A stretch of 64,000 bases of DNA from Opisthorchis felineus (Eukaryota; Platyhelminthes; Trematoda; Opisthorchiida; Opisthorchiidae), in contig SJOL01008381.1 in the NCBI GenBank assembly GCA_004794785.1, positions 1 through 64,000 of the forward strand, in the 5' to 3' direction. The notes under the pieces are model-generated. The model did no database searches. It was not told the DNA's origin and saw only the letters and a program-made list of their open reading frames with translations. The position numbers were made by a program, and so were the translations under genes. This document shows positions 11,560-26,200 of the stretch, piece after piece. Within the stretch, counting starts at the first letter, position 1. The number at the start of each line of letters is the position of its first letter.

Positions 11560-14150
11560 CAAGTACTCTGTGGAATACCACTACCATACTGCAGACTACG
11601 TTAGCACGTTGCCGTATCACATAGTGATCTGTGGTTCACGTGTTGTTCACGTGTCGTCTCATTTTTGTAACGTGCCTTACCAACGCCAGAATCGTACATG
11701 TTGATTACTAGGGTTTTAAATTAACTTCGTCCCAACGCAAATTTTTTCAACGGTTGAGCGAACAAACATATATTGTCACTGAATATGGCCAACCTAGCAA
11801 AACCAGTATTTCTTACAGATAGTCAGAATGCAAACAGTGGTTATTGCTCTCGATGCTTGACTTCCTGAAATTGTATTAAAACAGTAGTATCATATATTTC
11901 ACATCTTGAAATTTGGTTACCAAAAGGGGAAATGTTACGTTTTTGCTTGTTTACATGATAGGGTAAGGTGAATGCATTCCCCGTCAATTGTGCCAATTTA
12001 TGGACGAAAGTTGTACAAGACTTCCCATAAAGCGCAAAATTCTGCACTAAAATGGCATATTTTGATGCGTACTTAATGAGTTTTCATGTATAGGGTCGAA
12101 ACAGACCCGAAACACTGCGTAAGGCATTATTTTTTCACCATACTTCCAGGGACCCAGATTGCACAATTCTGATTTAAAATCTTAGCCGCCAATTCTTGTG
12201 GAAATGGATGCACAATCTCTAAGCGTTGAACCAAAACTCGATCCCATCAAACTAAAAGCGAGTCTAGAATCACGTTAATTGAAAGGTGGTGACGGCTTCG
12301 CGCCACTTTGTACGCAGTCTACACCCGCAGCGTGCCTCAAGGTCAAACGGGTTCCGTCTTAAATCTCGGGTTGTCGATGTAGTTATAAGCCCTGGTGGCC
12401 TGGTGGAATGTGATCTTGCTTCTCAAAATGAAATGTAATTTAGCTTACTGACATCTGTAGTACCAGTTGTGTTAGCTTTTGTGTGGAAACACGTTTACAT
12501 CCCTTCATGTTGCTTGGCCCTGGCCCACACTTCAAAATGATAGACAAACTATTGTTTCACTGTCGACGTCGCCAAAATTTAACGCGGGACATAAGGTAAG
12601 CACTTCAGAGGCTTCATTTGATTTTTGAACGAAGTAACTCACTCACGAAATAAAACACTATTATTTCATGTTCCGCCAGCTGGATCATGTACACCATGTA
12701 CACTCTCTACTAGTTTACACCTAGCCAGATACCGAATGAGAGGGGTCAAAAAACGCCCAGATAATTACTTATCAGCAAAGCATGGGAGTCACTGCCATGA
12801 AGCACAGTCACCTTGGTGACTTACCGGAACGGGACCCCTTATTGGTCAGACATGCTGAAGAGCATGGTTCAGTCGTACAGGTGATGACTTGTTTGCATGA
12901 TAGCTATGCGAGCACTGGACAATAAACCTGGGCTCTAACCATGATAACACTAAACTATTACAAACGAATGCATGGCTTTTGTCACCATTTTCTCTGAGAG
13001 ATAAAGAACTTACTCTGTCGAACTTCAGAATTTTAAAAATGTACCATACTACACGATTTGCAACCGATACATTGTTACTAGAAACTTGCGAGCGACAGTG
13101 TGATGGTTAAAGGCTAAATGTCAATCGTTTCATTTCTTAGAACCATGGTCACCTATTCTAGGTCGATCTGTTTTTAAATATGTGTATCAGCTGTCACTTA
13201 CCTAGTTAAATTTGGAGCAATTCTAAGGCTACTGTTCACTGGTGCTAATTTCATGAATTGCCACTTGATGACTATCGCTTGCGCCATATTATGTGACCAG
13301 TTCAGATGAGAAAAATAGTGCTAGCGAAAATTTGGTTGCGACTGCCCATGATAACGATAATAATAATTTTCAAATGAGCGTTTTATTCTGCAGTTAGAGC
13401 CTTGCTGTAATAAAAGACCGAGAGGCGCCAAATGTTTTCCCATCTACTTTCATGTCCATCAGTAGTGCATTCCCAATACTCTCTAGGTAGTTTCAAACCC
13501 AACAACTTCCGCATAGGAGTTTGAACACTTTCATTTGACCACGATCTGCCGCTTATCAGTGCGATGTACCTGCGCGTAGGCAAAATATTTGGCTACTATC
13601 ATGCAGTGATGCGGTCCACGCGACGTGCTCCCTCCTACCAACAATTTTCATTCAAGCGCCCAAAACGCGCTACTGATTGCGAGTAAAAAAACATAAAATA
13701 TCGTACCGGTGCATTTTATGCTAGCCACCACTGATACAGTCAAAGTTGATTTGCACGCCACTTATCCAATCTCCTTCCCTACAGGGCACTGTTTATTCAC
13801 AGAACAAAGACGTCAGGTGTTTTCTGAAGGCGACCCTCAAAAAAGAGTTTCATAGACCATTTTAGACCACCACGTGAAATTTTCGGACCTTTCTGCATGG
13901 TTTGCTATACTAACTCTGTCTTAACCCTGTATGAATACAACGCATCTTTGAGATACGGTGGTGGTCTGCGAAATATATGTATGATAAACTGCGGTCAAGT
14001 TCGATCCATTTGCAGAGACTGTTGTTATCCTGATTGTTCTTCTTCCACCAGCCCGATTATGCAGTGGACACAGGTTTTGGGAATGTACTGCTGTCCGTAT
14101 ATTGTTCGTATCTATATTGCCTAACCATATCATCATTTTCTTGATGTCAG
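11560..14150. other. Noncoding stretch upstream of the PRDM9-like exons
   Basis: I looked here for KRAB-type exons (expected features: an EEW motif and a YxNVKxNY helix) and found none that could be supported. One short stretch at about 12733-12780 reads RYRMRGVKKRPDNYL, but the spacing does not fit the KRAB end. The promoter and first exons of the PRDM9-like gene probably lie here or further upstream. Confidence 0.35.
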
Positions 14151-14255
14151 GATAAAGTAGTGAAGCCAGTTAAACCAAGACGTTCCCTCGGGCTCCGTAA
14201 AAGGCCACCGAATAAACAGGAGCCAAAACGGCTGACGCAAATCCCATCGAAGAAG
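14151..14255 (+). CDS. PRDM9-like exon A: basic linker
   Basis: This 35-codon exon has phase 0 at both ends, acceptor GATGTCAG and donor GTATGA. It encodes a lysine/arginine/proline-rich stretch ([18 protein letters not shown]), plausibly a nuclear localisation signal. A 40-nt intron with GTAG-type ends separates it from exon B. The upstream exon is unknown: 14108 GTATCT could be the donor of another mini-intron, but no convincing coding sequence lies before it. Confidence 0.6.
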
Positions 14256-17200
14256 GTATGATTTTTTAAAACGTAACTTCATGTGATTTCGGTAGGTGAA
14301 AAAGCCAAATGCCAAGTCAATAGAGTTTTCAGACGCTGAGAGTGACTGGCCAAGTAGTGGAGACGAATGGACTCCAGATTTACTTCTGGTTTCAAAAAAG
14401 AAAAAGAACAATTCTCAAGAAGTTGGACCAATAGATAAGAAGAAATTGTCCAGTTTCGGTCCTTTGGCTACTAAACAGACGGCAAACAGGGGCTTAGTTA
14501 TGGAACTGGCAACTTCTGAGGCAGCAAGAAGGTATCCGATTCGTGAGAAGCCGAGACCGAATTATTCGGTTACTACACCAATTCCAGAGGATGACAGGTT
14601 TTTGTGTAAGTCTACCGATTTGATGTCTACTGCAAATACCGCAAACAGATCACTTGGGTCGAGTTCACTATTGAAGCCTTGTATTTTTACTGCGTTTTGA
14701 TCAGTTCCACATCTTTTTTGGGGTATCGTGTCAGGTGTTATCGGCCTCTCTAGAGAATATCTATTTTCAAGAACCTGAATAAAAAACATCAGGAGAATTC
14801 CCGCAAGATTGTGCCATTTCGGGTGCCACAATTGTCTCACTTGATTAGCAAACAAACTAAAACAGCCACTGGAACTTCAAAACTTGGAGTAGGAACAAGG
14901 AATTTATACCCTTGATATTAGGATGTAACGGGTCGTCTACAAGCTTGCAGGCTGATAATTTGGAACTGCCATTGGTTGTAGACATCATAAACGCTTTCTG
15001 CAAAGTTTCGTATCAAAATGTCGGCCAACGGTTTTCAAAAGTTACCACCTTTCCTTGAAGTGAACTTTACTTGAACTATTCCAACATTAGGCTCCTGTAG
15101 ATGCATGCGATTTGTGCCTGTGGTTGACTCAGATAAGCGTGACGAATTCTCGTGTCAACTGGACTGAGTTTTATAGCAGGTTTGTCGAAATCGTTAGGTT
15201 TTACCTGTTTTTCTACACTTAATGCGTTATCTCTGAATCGCTCTGTAGCGAAATTGAGAAAATTACTCTTGATCCACAAAAGGATCAAACCGAAACCACT
15301 GTACCTGGTGACACTAGTTCATTGTTGGGAGTTTGTTTGCTATTTCGAATGAGACATTACAGGTGACATTTCAACGTCTGAGGAATGTTGTCAGGACATG
15401 CGATCACATAAGGCCTCATTTGCGAGACACTTGTGCACAACAATTCGGTTTTTACGGGCTACTCAACTGGAAATCAGCTGAATCTCTCGTTTATGATGTT
15501 TTTTATAAGGACCAGTTGTGTCCTAATTTCAGCGCAGTGAATAAAGATGGAGTGACTTTTACATGTTGTTTTACTGTTGTGGTAAATTCTTTTTGAATTG
15601 GAAACTACTCTAAATGAAAAGCGACTGTGGCAACAGATACAGACCTCCTCAATTGCAACTGAAGTTGTGCAGTTGTCGAAACAGTTAACACTTGTAATTA
15701 GACTAAATTAATCTGGAGGTCAGTTCTCAATCACATCCCAAACTTCTTAGCCGTTCCAAATAAAAGTGATGACTTGTCGTTTCTTTCTTTCGCTGACTGC
15801 AGTTGTTTTGGGAAGATAAAAGCCGGCCTTAACTTATTCTGATTTGGATAAAGACCAAGTTTAGCCTGTCTCTGCCGAGGCCGTCGCTTTCGAGCGAAGT
15901 GTTCATGGTTGTACCTAGGGTTTCTTCACCAAAAGCCGCAAAAAATATGAGAGGTTTTTCAACAGCTGTGACGCGATTGAGTCATACTGTTTTCCATTGG
16001 GGTCCACATATGCATTTCTCGGTATTCAGCCTAGACAATAACCTTGGGTGATCCATTATTTTCCGAAATTTTGGCCCTTTCTCAGTAGCTTTACTCGTTT
16101 TTGGCAACCTCAAAGTGTGCCTCATTAGACTGGCCACATCTGGCCTTCAGAGTTAACGCAGTCAGATTTAGACTTAATTAATGTCTATCTGATCCTTATG
16201 AACATTCTGCAGGCCTAGCAGGCTTTCTTGCCCCACGGTTTTAAGACAGTTAGGTTAAGTGTGCATGACTGGTGTATTGCTGTCAATGATGATGATGATT
16301 ATGATCACTTTGTCTACTACTTCTGACTAAATTACCCCCCACACAGCCCACGATACACCTCATTTCTTGGTGCAACATACACCTGCCAGTAGTACCTTCA
16401 TCTGTGAAGCTCTTTAATGAATACCAAAGGTGAACAGGTAAAGTTGCCTTTTATGATGAGACATTCAGTGTCATCACAGATAGACGGACATCGTGCCTAG
16501 CACTGGTTGTCGCTCCATTCATCGAAACGAAGGCAATCAGAGGAGTAGTGGGGCCGAAATCTACGGGAAATTCTTATCCATATCAAGGAGAGTTTTTCAA
16601 AAAATTAAATTATAATCACCTGACCGGGGCAAAATGGCCACGTTAGAGCAAGTTTTAGACGCTTAGTCGAAGGCAAAATGTAACTGGCTGCTCACTGTTT
16701 TACTTCAAACATCATTTCTGGCATTTCATGAATGTGCCTGTTGTGAAAACAGAAATCTCTCCATTTGTACAAAAATATTTATGCAATTCAGCTGTAGAAA
16801 ACATGTATATGGCATTACGGGAAAAGGGATCTCGTAGTATCCCCTGGGGTGAGAGTGACCTAAGTTGGGAGGATATTTGCAGAAAAAAATGGGTTTCATG
16901 GAACGCTGCCGTTCTCCGACAGAGTGGATTATTCGGAGGGGGTTATCTTGTGACAGGGGAGATGGTTGTACTGTACCATCTTTGTGTGAAAGCAGGGACC
17001 AGATTCAACTATTGAATTAAAACAGCTTGGCTTCCAGAGTTTGTCGGTACTACTACCCATACTACTACCACTGATTTCACTAGGAAGTGGGGCATAGGAA
17101 GTGTGAGTGGCTGCGTACAAAGGAATCCCAGTCAACTTTTCTGTGCACAACATTTACAGTTGTTACACACCCTGCTCGCATTTGATCATGACAATACTCA

Positions 17201-20200
17201 CGCATGGACGCGCGTTTCGTTCACTCGGAGGGCTTCGGCTACACAACTAATTGCCTCTCATCTTTTGCCTCGCCAGTTTCCCGTTTTCAGGTGATAATAA
17301 AACTGCAGTCCTTTCTGGTGTCCATCTCGGTGGTTTGGTAAGGCCAGTGCTAAAACAAGGGATCTGCCGGCATTCAACAGCGTCGGAATGAACCTAACTA
17401 ATTCGTCTTTATCATTTGTTGTTAGGACTTACCAATAAAGCAGAAGCCCAATGAAAGTTGTTTGAAACTGCAACCGCAAATTATAAGTGATTTGCCTCCT
17501 GTACCTCGGAGTAAAAAACGTAGTCACGTGCTTACCCTTGGTAGGATAAGTGCCGTACCAATAGGGTGCTGGTGTTTATTGTCTTCTACTAAAATCCACA
17601 TTCGGTCCAACCGGTTTACTTCCCCCCGAGTTTTACTCTCTTTCAAAGTGGTCGTTGTGAGAAAGCTCAACACAAAGACCAGAGAACTTCGACTTCTACT
17701 TCACAGTAGGTAATTTGTGACAACTCTTCCTCTCTTCACTGATACTCGGTGTCGGAATAAACGGTGTACAGTAGTAGTGAAAGCTGGCTCCTCTTGAGGT
17801 CTACCCATGAACGGTTACAGTAGGCGTGAATTTTGCATGCACAGTTTATGGACACAACGGTCGCCGGACTGCAATTATTCCTATTTCCCATAGAAGTCGA
17901 CTTAGTAACTCCAGTGCTCTGTTTCCTCTTTTTTCGAATGTGCAACTCTGTAAGGACTTGTCGTCTACTTGAAAGGAAAAACCTGGCATTGAAAGAGTGG
18001 TTTCCATTACGACATGTCCTTTATCTTTGAAGGACATCATTGGAAGCAATACTACCGGAACCAGATCAACAGTGAGTAAAAATATAGCTTGCCAGCTAAT
18101 TAGGTATCATAGGTTGTATTAGGTTGTATATTATTAGACGCTCAGATTATAGCTCAACTCGCAAACTGCACCTCAAAAGAGACGGAATTAAAAATTTGGC
18201 GACACACTCTAGGTACAGTATACCAAGTTTTCATAAACATGACAAACTACATCAATTCAGTAGTTCGAACTATTCTAGTTGAGCATAGTAAGTATTTTCA
18301 CGCCCACATCACCCTGGTTTGAACAGTCGTCCTCCTGTCCTGGTGCAGTCAAGGGGGGAAGCTCTAAACTCAAGTTTCGCTCTTATTGGTGCTCATCAAC
18401 AATACATATTCGTAACCGTACCGGGGTTTGAACTCCGCACATCTGACATGCGAGACAAGCTTGTTACCACTACTCCACCAGCGCATGCTGGACGCATATG
18501 AACAGGCAAACGTGTTCACGCTTGAGTGATGTGAGCAGTAGGCCCGAATACTTGAACGATGAGCCAGTAACATAACTTGTTTGTGTGGATCGATTGGTCT
18601 GCCTGTCAGGACTTCCCACGTCAGATGTGTGGAGTCCAAACACCAACACGGCCAAGGATATGCACTGCAGATGAGGTCAAATAAGAGCGAAACTCTAGTC
18701 CAGAGCTTCCCTGCTTGGTGTGCACTCATCAGGATGATAGCGCCAGTCATCATTATCATCGACAGCATGACATCAGTGTCCAACACCGATGCTTCACTGT
18801 CATACTTTTGTACGGCCAGGACAGGAGGACGGCTGTTCAAAGGAGGGTGATGTGAGTGTGTATTCTAAAAATCCTGCATTCATCCACAACTAAGTATCTG
18901 TCAACAGATATACGCAACATCCAGTCGCAGTGTGCTGTAATTATGCACCAGCTGGAAAGATCTGAACGCAAATTGCAGTTCATGGTTTTAGAGCCTTGAT
19001 AGGAAATCATCCGGTTGATTACGTGGCTACCCAACCACAGCTTTGGAGTTTTTGGTCCCCGATATCGAGATAAGTTAATAGACCTACGCACTTTCTTGCA
19101 TACCTTGTCGCGACTGGTGCGCAGGCATCGAAAATACAACGCGACAAATCCAGAGAACAACGAATTTCATCTAGGGGAACAGGTTGAAAAATTGAGTTTC
19201 CTGCCGAACATTGAATCAGTATGTAACAAAATACAGAATGCAGGTGCGCGGCAGGTCTGCTACCGATGCCAACTTGATTTTATTATTCGATTTATTCGAA
19301 ATCCAATGTGTGGTGGTGCCATCTGATGAGCCTACGTCATCGAGCATTGTAAAATTGGATATGCAGTGACACAATATACACATGTGTGTCTTCGCCAAGA
19401 TTTCCACCCTCGGTGTAACGCCGCCAGAATTGTGTGCTTAATTGATACTAACCTTCTTGACACAGTCCTACTTATGAGGCTGATGAAAACTCGTCGACGA
19501 GCGATACAGAAGATATCCAGTAGAATCCTCAATACAAGGTAAGTTTGCAAATAATCGAAGCTCAGGGATTACGCCCTAAGCAGGGAGAAACTAGTAGCGG
19601 GCTGTTGAAGAGGTTTCGTCATTCTTCTCAGTAATTTCATCAAAACAAAAGAAGACTTAAGTTACGAGGTGTTAACACTTTAAATGGCTCTCATCACTTG
19701 CAGATATAATAGAAATAGTAACAACGACGAAAGATTGCTCTGAGGGAGAAGATGGTTTTGATTCACTTCCGAGGTAATCAGACGATTTGAGATGGGGTTG
19801 CTGTGCTCTTACTAACATCACCTAACAAAAAGCCGGCGGTTTCAGTTGAGTAATAATATTATGAATGCCTGAATAAAGTCAGCCAGGTGGTCTTCTTCAG
19901 AGCTGTGCTTTGCGATTGATATCCTCCAGTCATGTCTGGCCGCCAGTGTTGCTGACTCGTTGCGTTGCGAGGTATGTAGTAGCTTATTTTGAACATGTAC
20001 TCAGAACTTTTGAGGAAGAATTTGGTCAGTTTCGTCAACACTGGTGATACTTCAACTGCAAGCAGCCTTGCAAATGTCATGTGGGACAGGCTGGTATCTC
20101 AAACTCTAGGGCCTAGTTCGAAACATATTGTTGACACCAGGTTCCACTGAACGGCTCTACAAGTGCGATCTCAGGCGGCCTAAAGCACCTGCCTGATGTT

Positions 20201-23200
20201 TTTTATCTATCGCCGAAATTGAAATATGGGCACATCAGTATCTTCTCCGTAACTGTCGTGCTCAGATTGGGCAGAGGATCTGTTTTGCTACTTAGGGTAG
20301 TGGACTCTCCTGAGTACCACTATTAATAGAGTTCTTTTCAGTAACTCCGCATCAATACGCGGTTGGTCGGCGATACATACAAATTTAGTTCTGGGAAACA
20401 GCATTTTGAATAAGTCTCGCCTGAAAAGGCGAGACTTAGGGAGACAGAAAAGGTTACTGAAATGGATACACTGACTATTTTACGTGACCTTCCGATGTAC
20501 AGTACTTTGAAAACCATCATCCGGACGCCGGATAGTCAGTATGTCAAAGAAAACTAACTGCAACTTGACTCAATCTCTCGGGTCACGGACAAACCACCAT
20601 AAGTATTATTTAGAATATAAAAGAATTTCTGAAAGATTGATTAGAGGTAAAAATCCAGGTATTTCAGCGTATCGTTTGTACAAACGTTCACCAGAAATCT
20701 CAAAAACTTAGGTATCTATATTTGCTAGATAAATATCAGATGGAGTTGAACCTGATGGACCACACTTAGCGGTATATTCCATTTTCATATCAACAATTCC
20801 TTCAAATTCAGTGCCGGCGTTTTCTGTCTCTCAACTGTCCTGTGACTGTTCCGATGATCTGAATCAACACCCAATGTTATATCAAGAAAAATACTTCGAT
20901 GACTTGAGTGTCGCCCTACCTGATGCATAAGCGGTTTTCTTGCAGTAAATTCAACTGACGATTCAGTTGTCTCCAATGTATCACCGTGTTGACTCACCAA
21001 TGAATGTTTACCTCCAATTGCGTAAAAATCTTGCTTGGAAGGATCGCTTAACCTATAATCCGGACCAGTCTTGCCTTGTGGAGTGTTGAAAGTACACGTT
21101 TGTTTGGTTTTACCGGGTCGCAGTGGGCCCTCTGTAAACTACTCAAAACTTCACACACACCAGAAACCCACCACGCTGCGCGCCATCTGTTGGCGGCCTG
21201 TGCACATAATGTATGTCGCTGTCGACGTGGAGTGTTCGGGAGATGACGGTTCAGAGCCGTCAATCCGTCATAAGCTGGCACCAGCAGTATGATCCACTGG
21301 AGCGAGCCGGTTGAATGACATCTATAAGCTACACAGACTATCAGTAACACTTGAGTTCTGTAACAATGATAACTAAGTCTTTCAACTTAACAATGTTTTA
21401 TTTCGTTTTTCATTTAGATTGCTACGATTGTGACTCTAGTGTCCTTGACGGCTGTTTGATACACCCGGTGGAATGGGTAGAAAACAAACCTTTGTCCGTC
21501 TGTGAGGAAGCGAAAGGGCGCGATGTTCAGTTCCAGAAGGAAAAATGTGTCTGCGGCATAGCTTACTATTTGCATACAGCCCGAACCGCTCCCCGAGATT
21601 GGATCTACATATACAAATCAGGAATCCCTGGTGCAGGTTTCGGAGTGTGGACAAATAGAGAAATTAAACGGGGAACGACATTTGGACCATATGCTGGTAA
21701 AGTTGTATATCTGGACGAAATGCGAGAGGAGGAACTAGTGAGGGTAATTCTCTTTTTCCTAAGTTTTCTTCTTCTGGTACCTTCGCGTGACACGAAGTAC
21801 TTTTCACAAAAACAAAATTTGTGGCATTTTTTCAAATCTCTCTGGAATTCAGGAATCCACGTACTGCAAAAGATCATTTGACGTATTTCTATAAGTCAGT
21901 TTTGCATAGAAGCCTGACTGCTTGAGAGTGGGTAGTAACTGTATAGCATATTCCCCATGGATGCCAACCAAAACTAGTTATTTTACCAGGGTGAACGCTT
22001 TCAATAATTCTTCGATGGGTAAGCTGAAGATAAGACCGAATCCCATGTTTAGTCATTTTCAACATCCTCACACTCACATGAAATTCCATCTGCTAAGCTC
22101 TTTCGGTTATGTAGGGGTACGGTTTTATAATAGCACCTCTACGACCAAACTTTTCTAGGAAGTTCCGCACTAAAAACTCAAGATTGAATAGAACCATATC
22201 GCAGGGAATGGTAAGCTATTGTCTATCCCAAAAAATCGACAGGCGAAATGAAGTGCTCCTGATTACATATGCTTTATTGCCTCTCGCCGCACACGGCGGG
22301 GACTGTAATGCGTGATATACTGCTGAATTACTTAGCTCACATAACGGAACAGGTACGCAACTAAACGGTGGCCTAGTCTATCTTTTACCAAATGAGGCTG
22401 ACCGAACGTGACACTCTCCTCGACGGAGACATCTTGTCACTTCATACGGATTTTTTTATTTTGTTAGGCCGATACGAGAACTGTAGACAAGATTACGTAA
22501 GTTAGACAGTCACGTCACCATTAATGTTCCATCAGGGTCACCTGAATTGTGAGTAAACTGAATGGCGAATGAACACACAAGCGATGATATTTAGGAGTCA
22601 AACACACTAGTCTGCTGTGGTTACCAAATACAGACATGATGTTTGAATCAGGAGAGTCGTACTTGAGCTCAGCACTCAAGGTGAGAAGCTACTAACCGAA
22701 AAGTCCGTGATTTGAGGCTAACCCTGACTTTTCTATGGCTCCTGTCTAGCTATAGCCATATTGGGGCATCTCACTCGTGCACTTCCTTGGGGTTATGGGG
22801 AAGTTACTCGCAGCAAAAATGCCACAGTTAAGTGACTTTAGTACTTCACCTTGTGATAGGGTAAACCGGCTCCATTTATGTTGCAGATCACAGCTGTCGA
22901 TGCGCGGAGACAGGCTGCATTTCGCCTTGAGGGTCTAACAAAAACCTTGGGGTGCTATGGGGACTCAATTTCTGCATTTTCTGCATATGGACAGACTATT
23001 GTGGGAAGTGGTCAGTCTTCAGGAGCAACCATTTTGGATGATCATTTCAAGATTATTTCCACAATCAAAGCCCTCTAGAGTGATCCATTTTCCTTCCGTC
23101 ACTCCAGACCAGCAATTACGATATTTCGCTTGGATTTTTGTTTGACTAAACCAAAACTTTCTAAAGTTTTGTATAAAATCTCTGACATGGGCTACGCAAG

Positions 23201-26200
23201 ACTACGATTATGATGGGTGGTCTATGATAAGAAAACTCCCATTGAAGTATTCTTCATCGAACTATGCTATTTAGCGTATGAAAGCACCATATCACTGCTG
23301 AACATGTTGAGCATATGTATACTTTGGTCCAGGTCCAAGCGGCATGTGGCGAAGAAACTAGTAGGATTTAGAAAACATCTAGAATCATTTGACACGCGTA
23401 TAGACAAGACTGTAATAACGCCTGGTGGACACGCTGAAGTAACCTGGTCGAAAGAATTCCACAATGGCAACACGAGATGCATCAACAAGGAAATTAACGA
23501 CTCCTACTGGGAAACACAATCTTACTTTCATTCCTAGGTGGACATTCAGTTGGTTGTAGTGGAGCCCCAAATTGCTTGTCTTCTGACCCAGACAGAAACA
23601 GATCAAACGGATTTTGATTTTGCTCTGGACGTAACCTATCTCTGCTCCGCTTATCGTCGTTTGTCTTTCGTTATTACCATTGCTCGTTTTGCGTTTCCAT
23701 CTGCTCCTAGCCTGATGTTTACGTTTTGTTTTTCTGTTCTGAATACGGGTTTTACGGTAGAGGCATAAATTTACGTCATTTTACCAAGGTTCCATCAAGT
23801 CTTGCAAACTTATGGGATATAGATATCTAGCAAACTCAGCTATCTTTGTCCTGTTTGGGGTTCGACAAATCGGTGTATTTGTTTTTGGTTTGGGTATCTT
23901 CACATAGTACCTTTCTCTGACTCTGCTTGCTCTTGACATTTAGCGCTCCCGAGGGGGCTATGCCTGGTTAGTTCGGCAGAACCTACAGGGCATGAAAAGT
24001 CATTTGGTTGATGCTCGGAATCCATTGCAATCTAATTGGTTACGCGTAAGTTTTATACTTGATGTGTTATACTGAATCTTTGATGCGGTTTAAAAAGTCA
24101 ACATATCAAAATTGGCCAATCAATCTCATGATGTTTCCATAACTGAGCAGTCTGATACAGTCCTGTTGGGCGAACTTGTATTAGATGTAACAAAAATGGC
24201 GACTTTATCTTCAGGTATCCGACACATGTTTCATTTAGTACGGTGCTCGATATATCGCAATATATTTTCTAGACCTAACACACCACTTACTAGGTTGTTG
24301 AAAGTTCTTCGAGGGCTCATTGGGTAGGCGCCCGATGATAACCAATATTCGGATTTCGCTATCGAAAAAACAATCAGCTACACAGCAGTACTTGAAGGGT
24401 TGATGCAAACTGTTCGGCAGCCTGCTATCTGTGCCACTGAAAGCGCATTTTTCAGTGGCACGTCTTAGTCTACTGCAACTTTTTATGGCTAGAACAGTTA
24501 ATGCGGTCATTTAAACTAAGATCACATAAGTTAAAATGCACAGTTGATAAAAAACAAACGGTCGCTTTCAATAAGTCCTCAGCCTGAAACTTGAGGCAGT
24601 CTTCGTGTTTTGGTTGAGTAATATCATGAGGGAGCAATTCAGTTGAATCTCCTGTTAATGTACACCTGAGTGTTAAACTCCGTACACTTTATAAAAGGTT
24701 GATGGACATTCGAGACCACGCCGGTAGCGAAGTGTCTTCATATCAACCTTATCGGTAGAGCCGCATCATAATGTGCATCAAGTCTTAGCTGCATAACGTT
24801 GCTAGAAATCAGAATAGTTGGACGAATGAGCCCGGATCGGACATGGACTGTTTTATTCAGCGTCAGTCAGTTGAACCCCAACTGACAGTGACTTGAGTGC
24901 CTTTCTGTCCGAGGGCTTCAAAATGGTACTTTCACGAGGTTTGGAGTTAGATTTTCGTCGCTAAGAACTGAGAAGCTTGGATAACATTTACAGCTCAAAT
25001 CCTTTGGACACAAAAACCAAGGATCAAGAGGGTCAAATCCTGATTTGTTGTTCATCTGTCGTCACCTGAACGATACAACTCTGACGATAAATATTTCAGA
25101 AATTTCAGCCAACCTGTTTAATACTTTTGATGCCAACTGGGGTTACTCGTTGGTTTCGAAGATATTAGGGCTTATGAAAGTCGCCACTCGGAGTACCCGT
25201 AGCAGTGCAGTGAAACACGCCAAGGTAAGTTGAACACTCCATCTTGGAGAAGGTTCCAGGAAGGAACCACGAAAAGGAAGAAATCATTCTCTCCTTAAAG
25301 AGTTTATTTTAGTTTAGTTATACTTCAGAGAATCCCCAGCTATTTTTCCTTTTTGGAAAAGATATCCTCTAAGGTCTGGCCTCTCCAAATGAGGAAAACT
25401 GTAATGACTAACGGTGGTCTTGCAATTCTAATGGATTTAGCCTTGCAGAGAAGGATGTGATTAGTCTTTAAAAGCAGTCCACTACTCTCTCCATCCTAGT
25501 TGGGACCCACTGAGGGTGGGTAGCAAAATCGGTTATATTCCAACTTGATTGACAGTTTTCGCCATTTTACTGCAACGTCGCGTGGTGACCACAATTGTGC
25601 GCCATAATAACTCTCATAAAGACGTTCCTCACAGCGGCGATCCGTTGTGACGAGTTCGTTGTGACAGTGATCTGATGTGTTCAGCTAGAACCACCTCTTT
25701 ACTAGTTTGATGACGGTATGGCTGGCTGCAGTAGACGGGTCAAGCAAGTCAGAGAAGTGCTCAAACTGTCCCCGGTTTTCAGGACGGAGTGATTAACGCA
25801 CACGAGGTCGATGAGCGGGTTTTTGTTCTCTGTGATGCACTATACTGATCTCTCTGAGTGTTGGAGGAACCGGGTGACGAATTAGAGACCAATTAAACCA
25901 ATGATAACTATTTTCGAACTGCTATTTTTTTCCACAAAAAAACATTGCCTGTTTTTTCACTACCCACATAACATTTTTGGATGACTTATAGCAGTAAAGT
26001 TTTAGTGTGACACCGTTGATTATGCTAAACCAAGTGGCCACGCAAAACCCCAGAGAGCGCCTGATAAAAGTTTGGACATGTTTGTGAGTGACACAAAGTT
26101 TTCCCGGGTTACTATGCTACTTTTGTGTAAAGTTGATTACAGTAACAGTCTGGAGCTAATTAGAGGACTGTTCGTCTCCTTGAAACACTTCAAGTTCACG

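Larger units (their letters stand above)
14606..21417 (+). other. Intron of the PRDM9-like gene (6.8 kb)
   Basis: It contains an inverted pair of SINE copies at 18.3-18.85 kb, a perfect hairpin at 20411-20438 and a repeat-like stretch at about 21120-21345. The 95-codon frame at 16728-17015 shows no recognised domain. Confidence 0.6.

Noticed and set aside
12733..12790. RYRMRGVKKRPDNYL as a possible KRAB helix
   Set aside because: Spacing of the arginine-tyrosine, valine-lysine and asparagine-tyrosine positions does not match KRAB without several insertions, and splice sites are weak.
16728..17015. 95-codon plus-strand frame inside the first large PRDM9-like intron
   Set aside because: No domain and not needed by phase; exons B and C join directly to rebuild the knuckle tyrosine.
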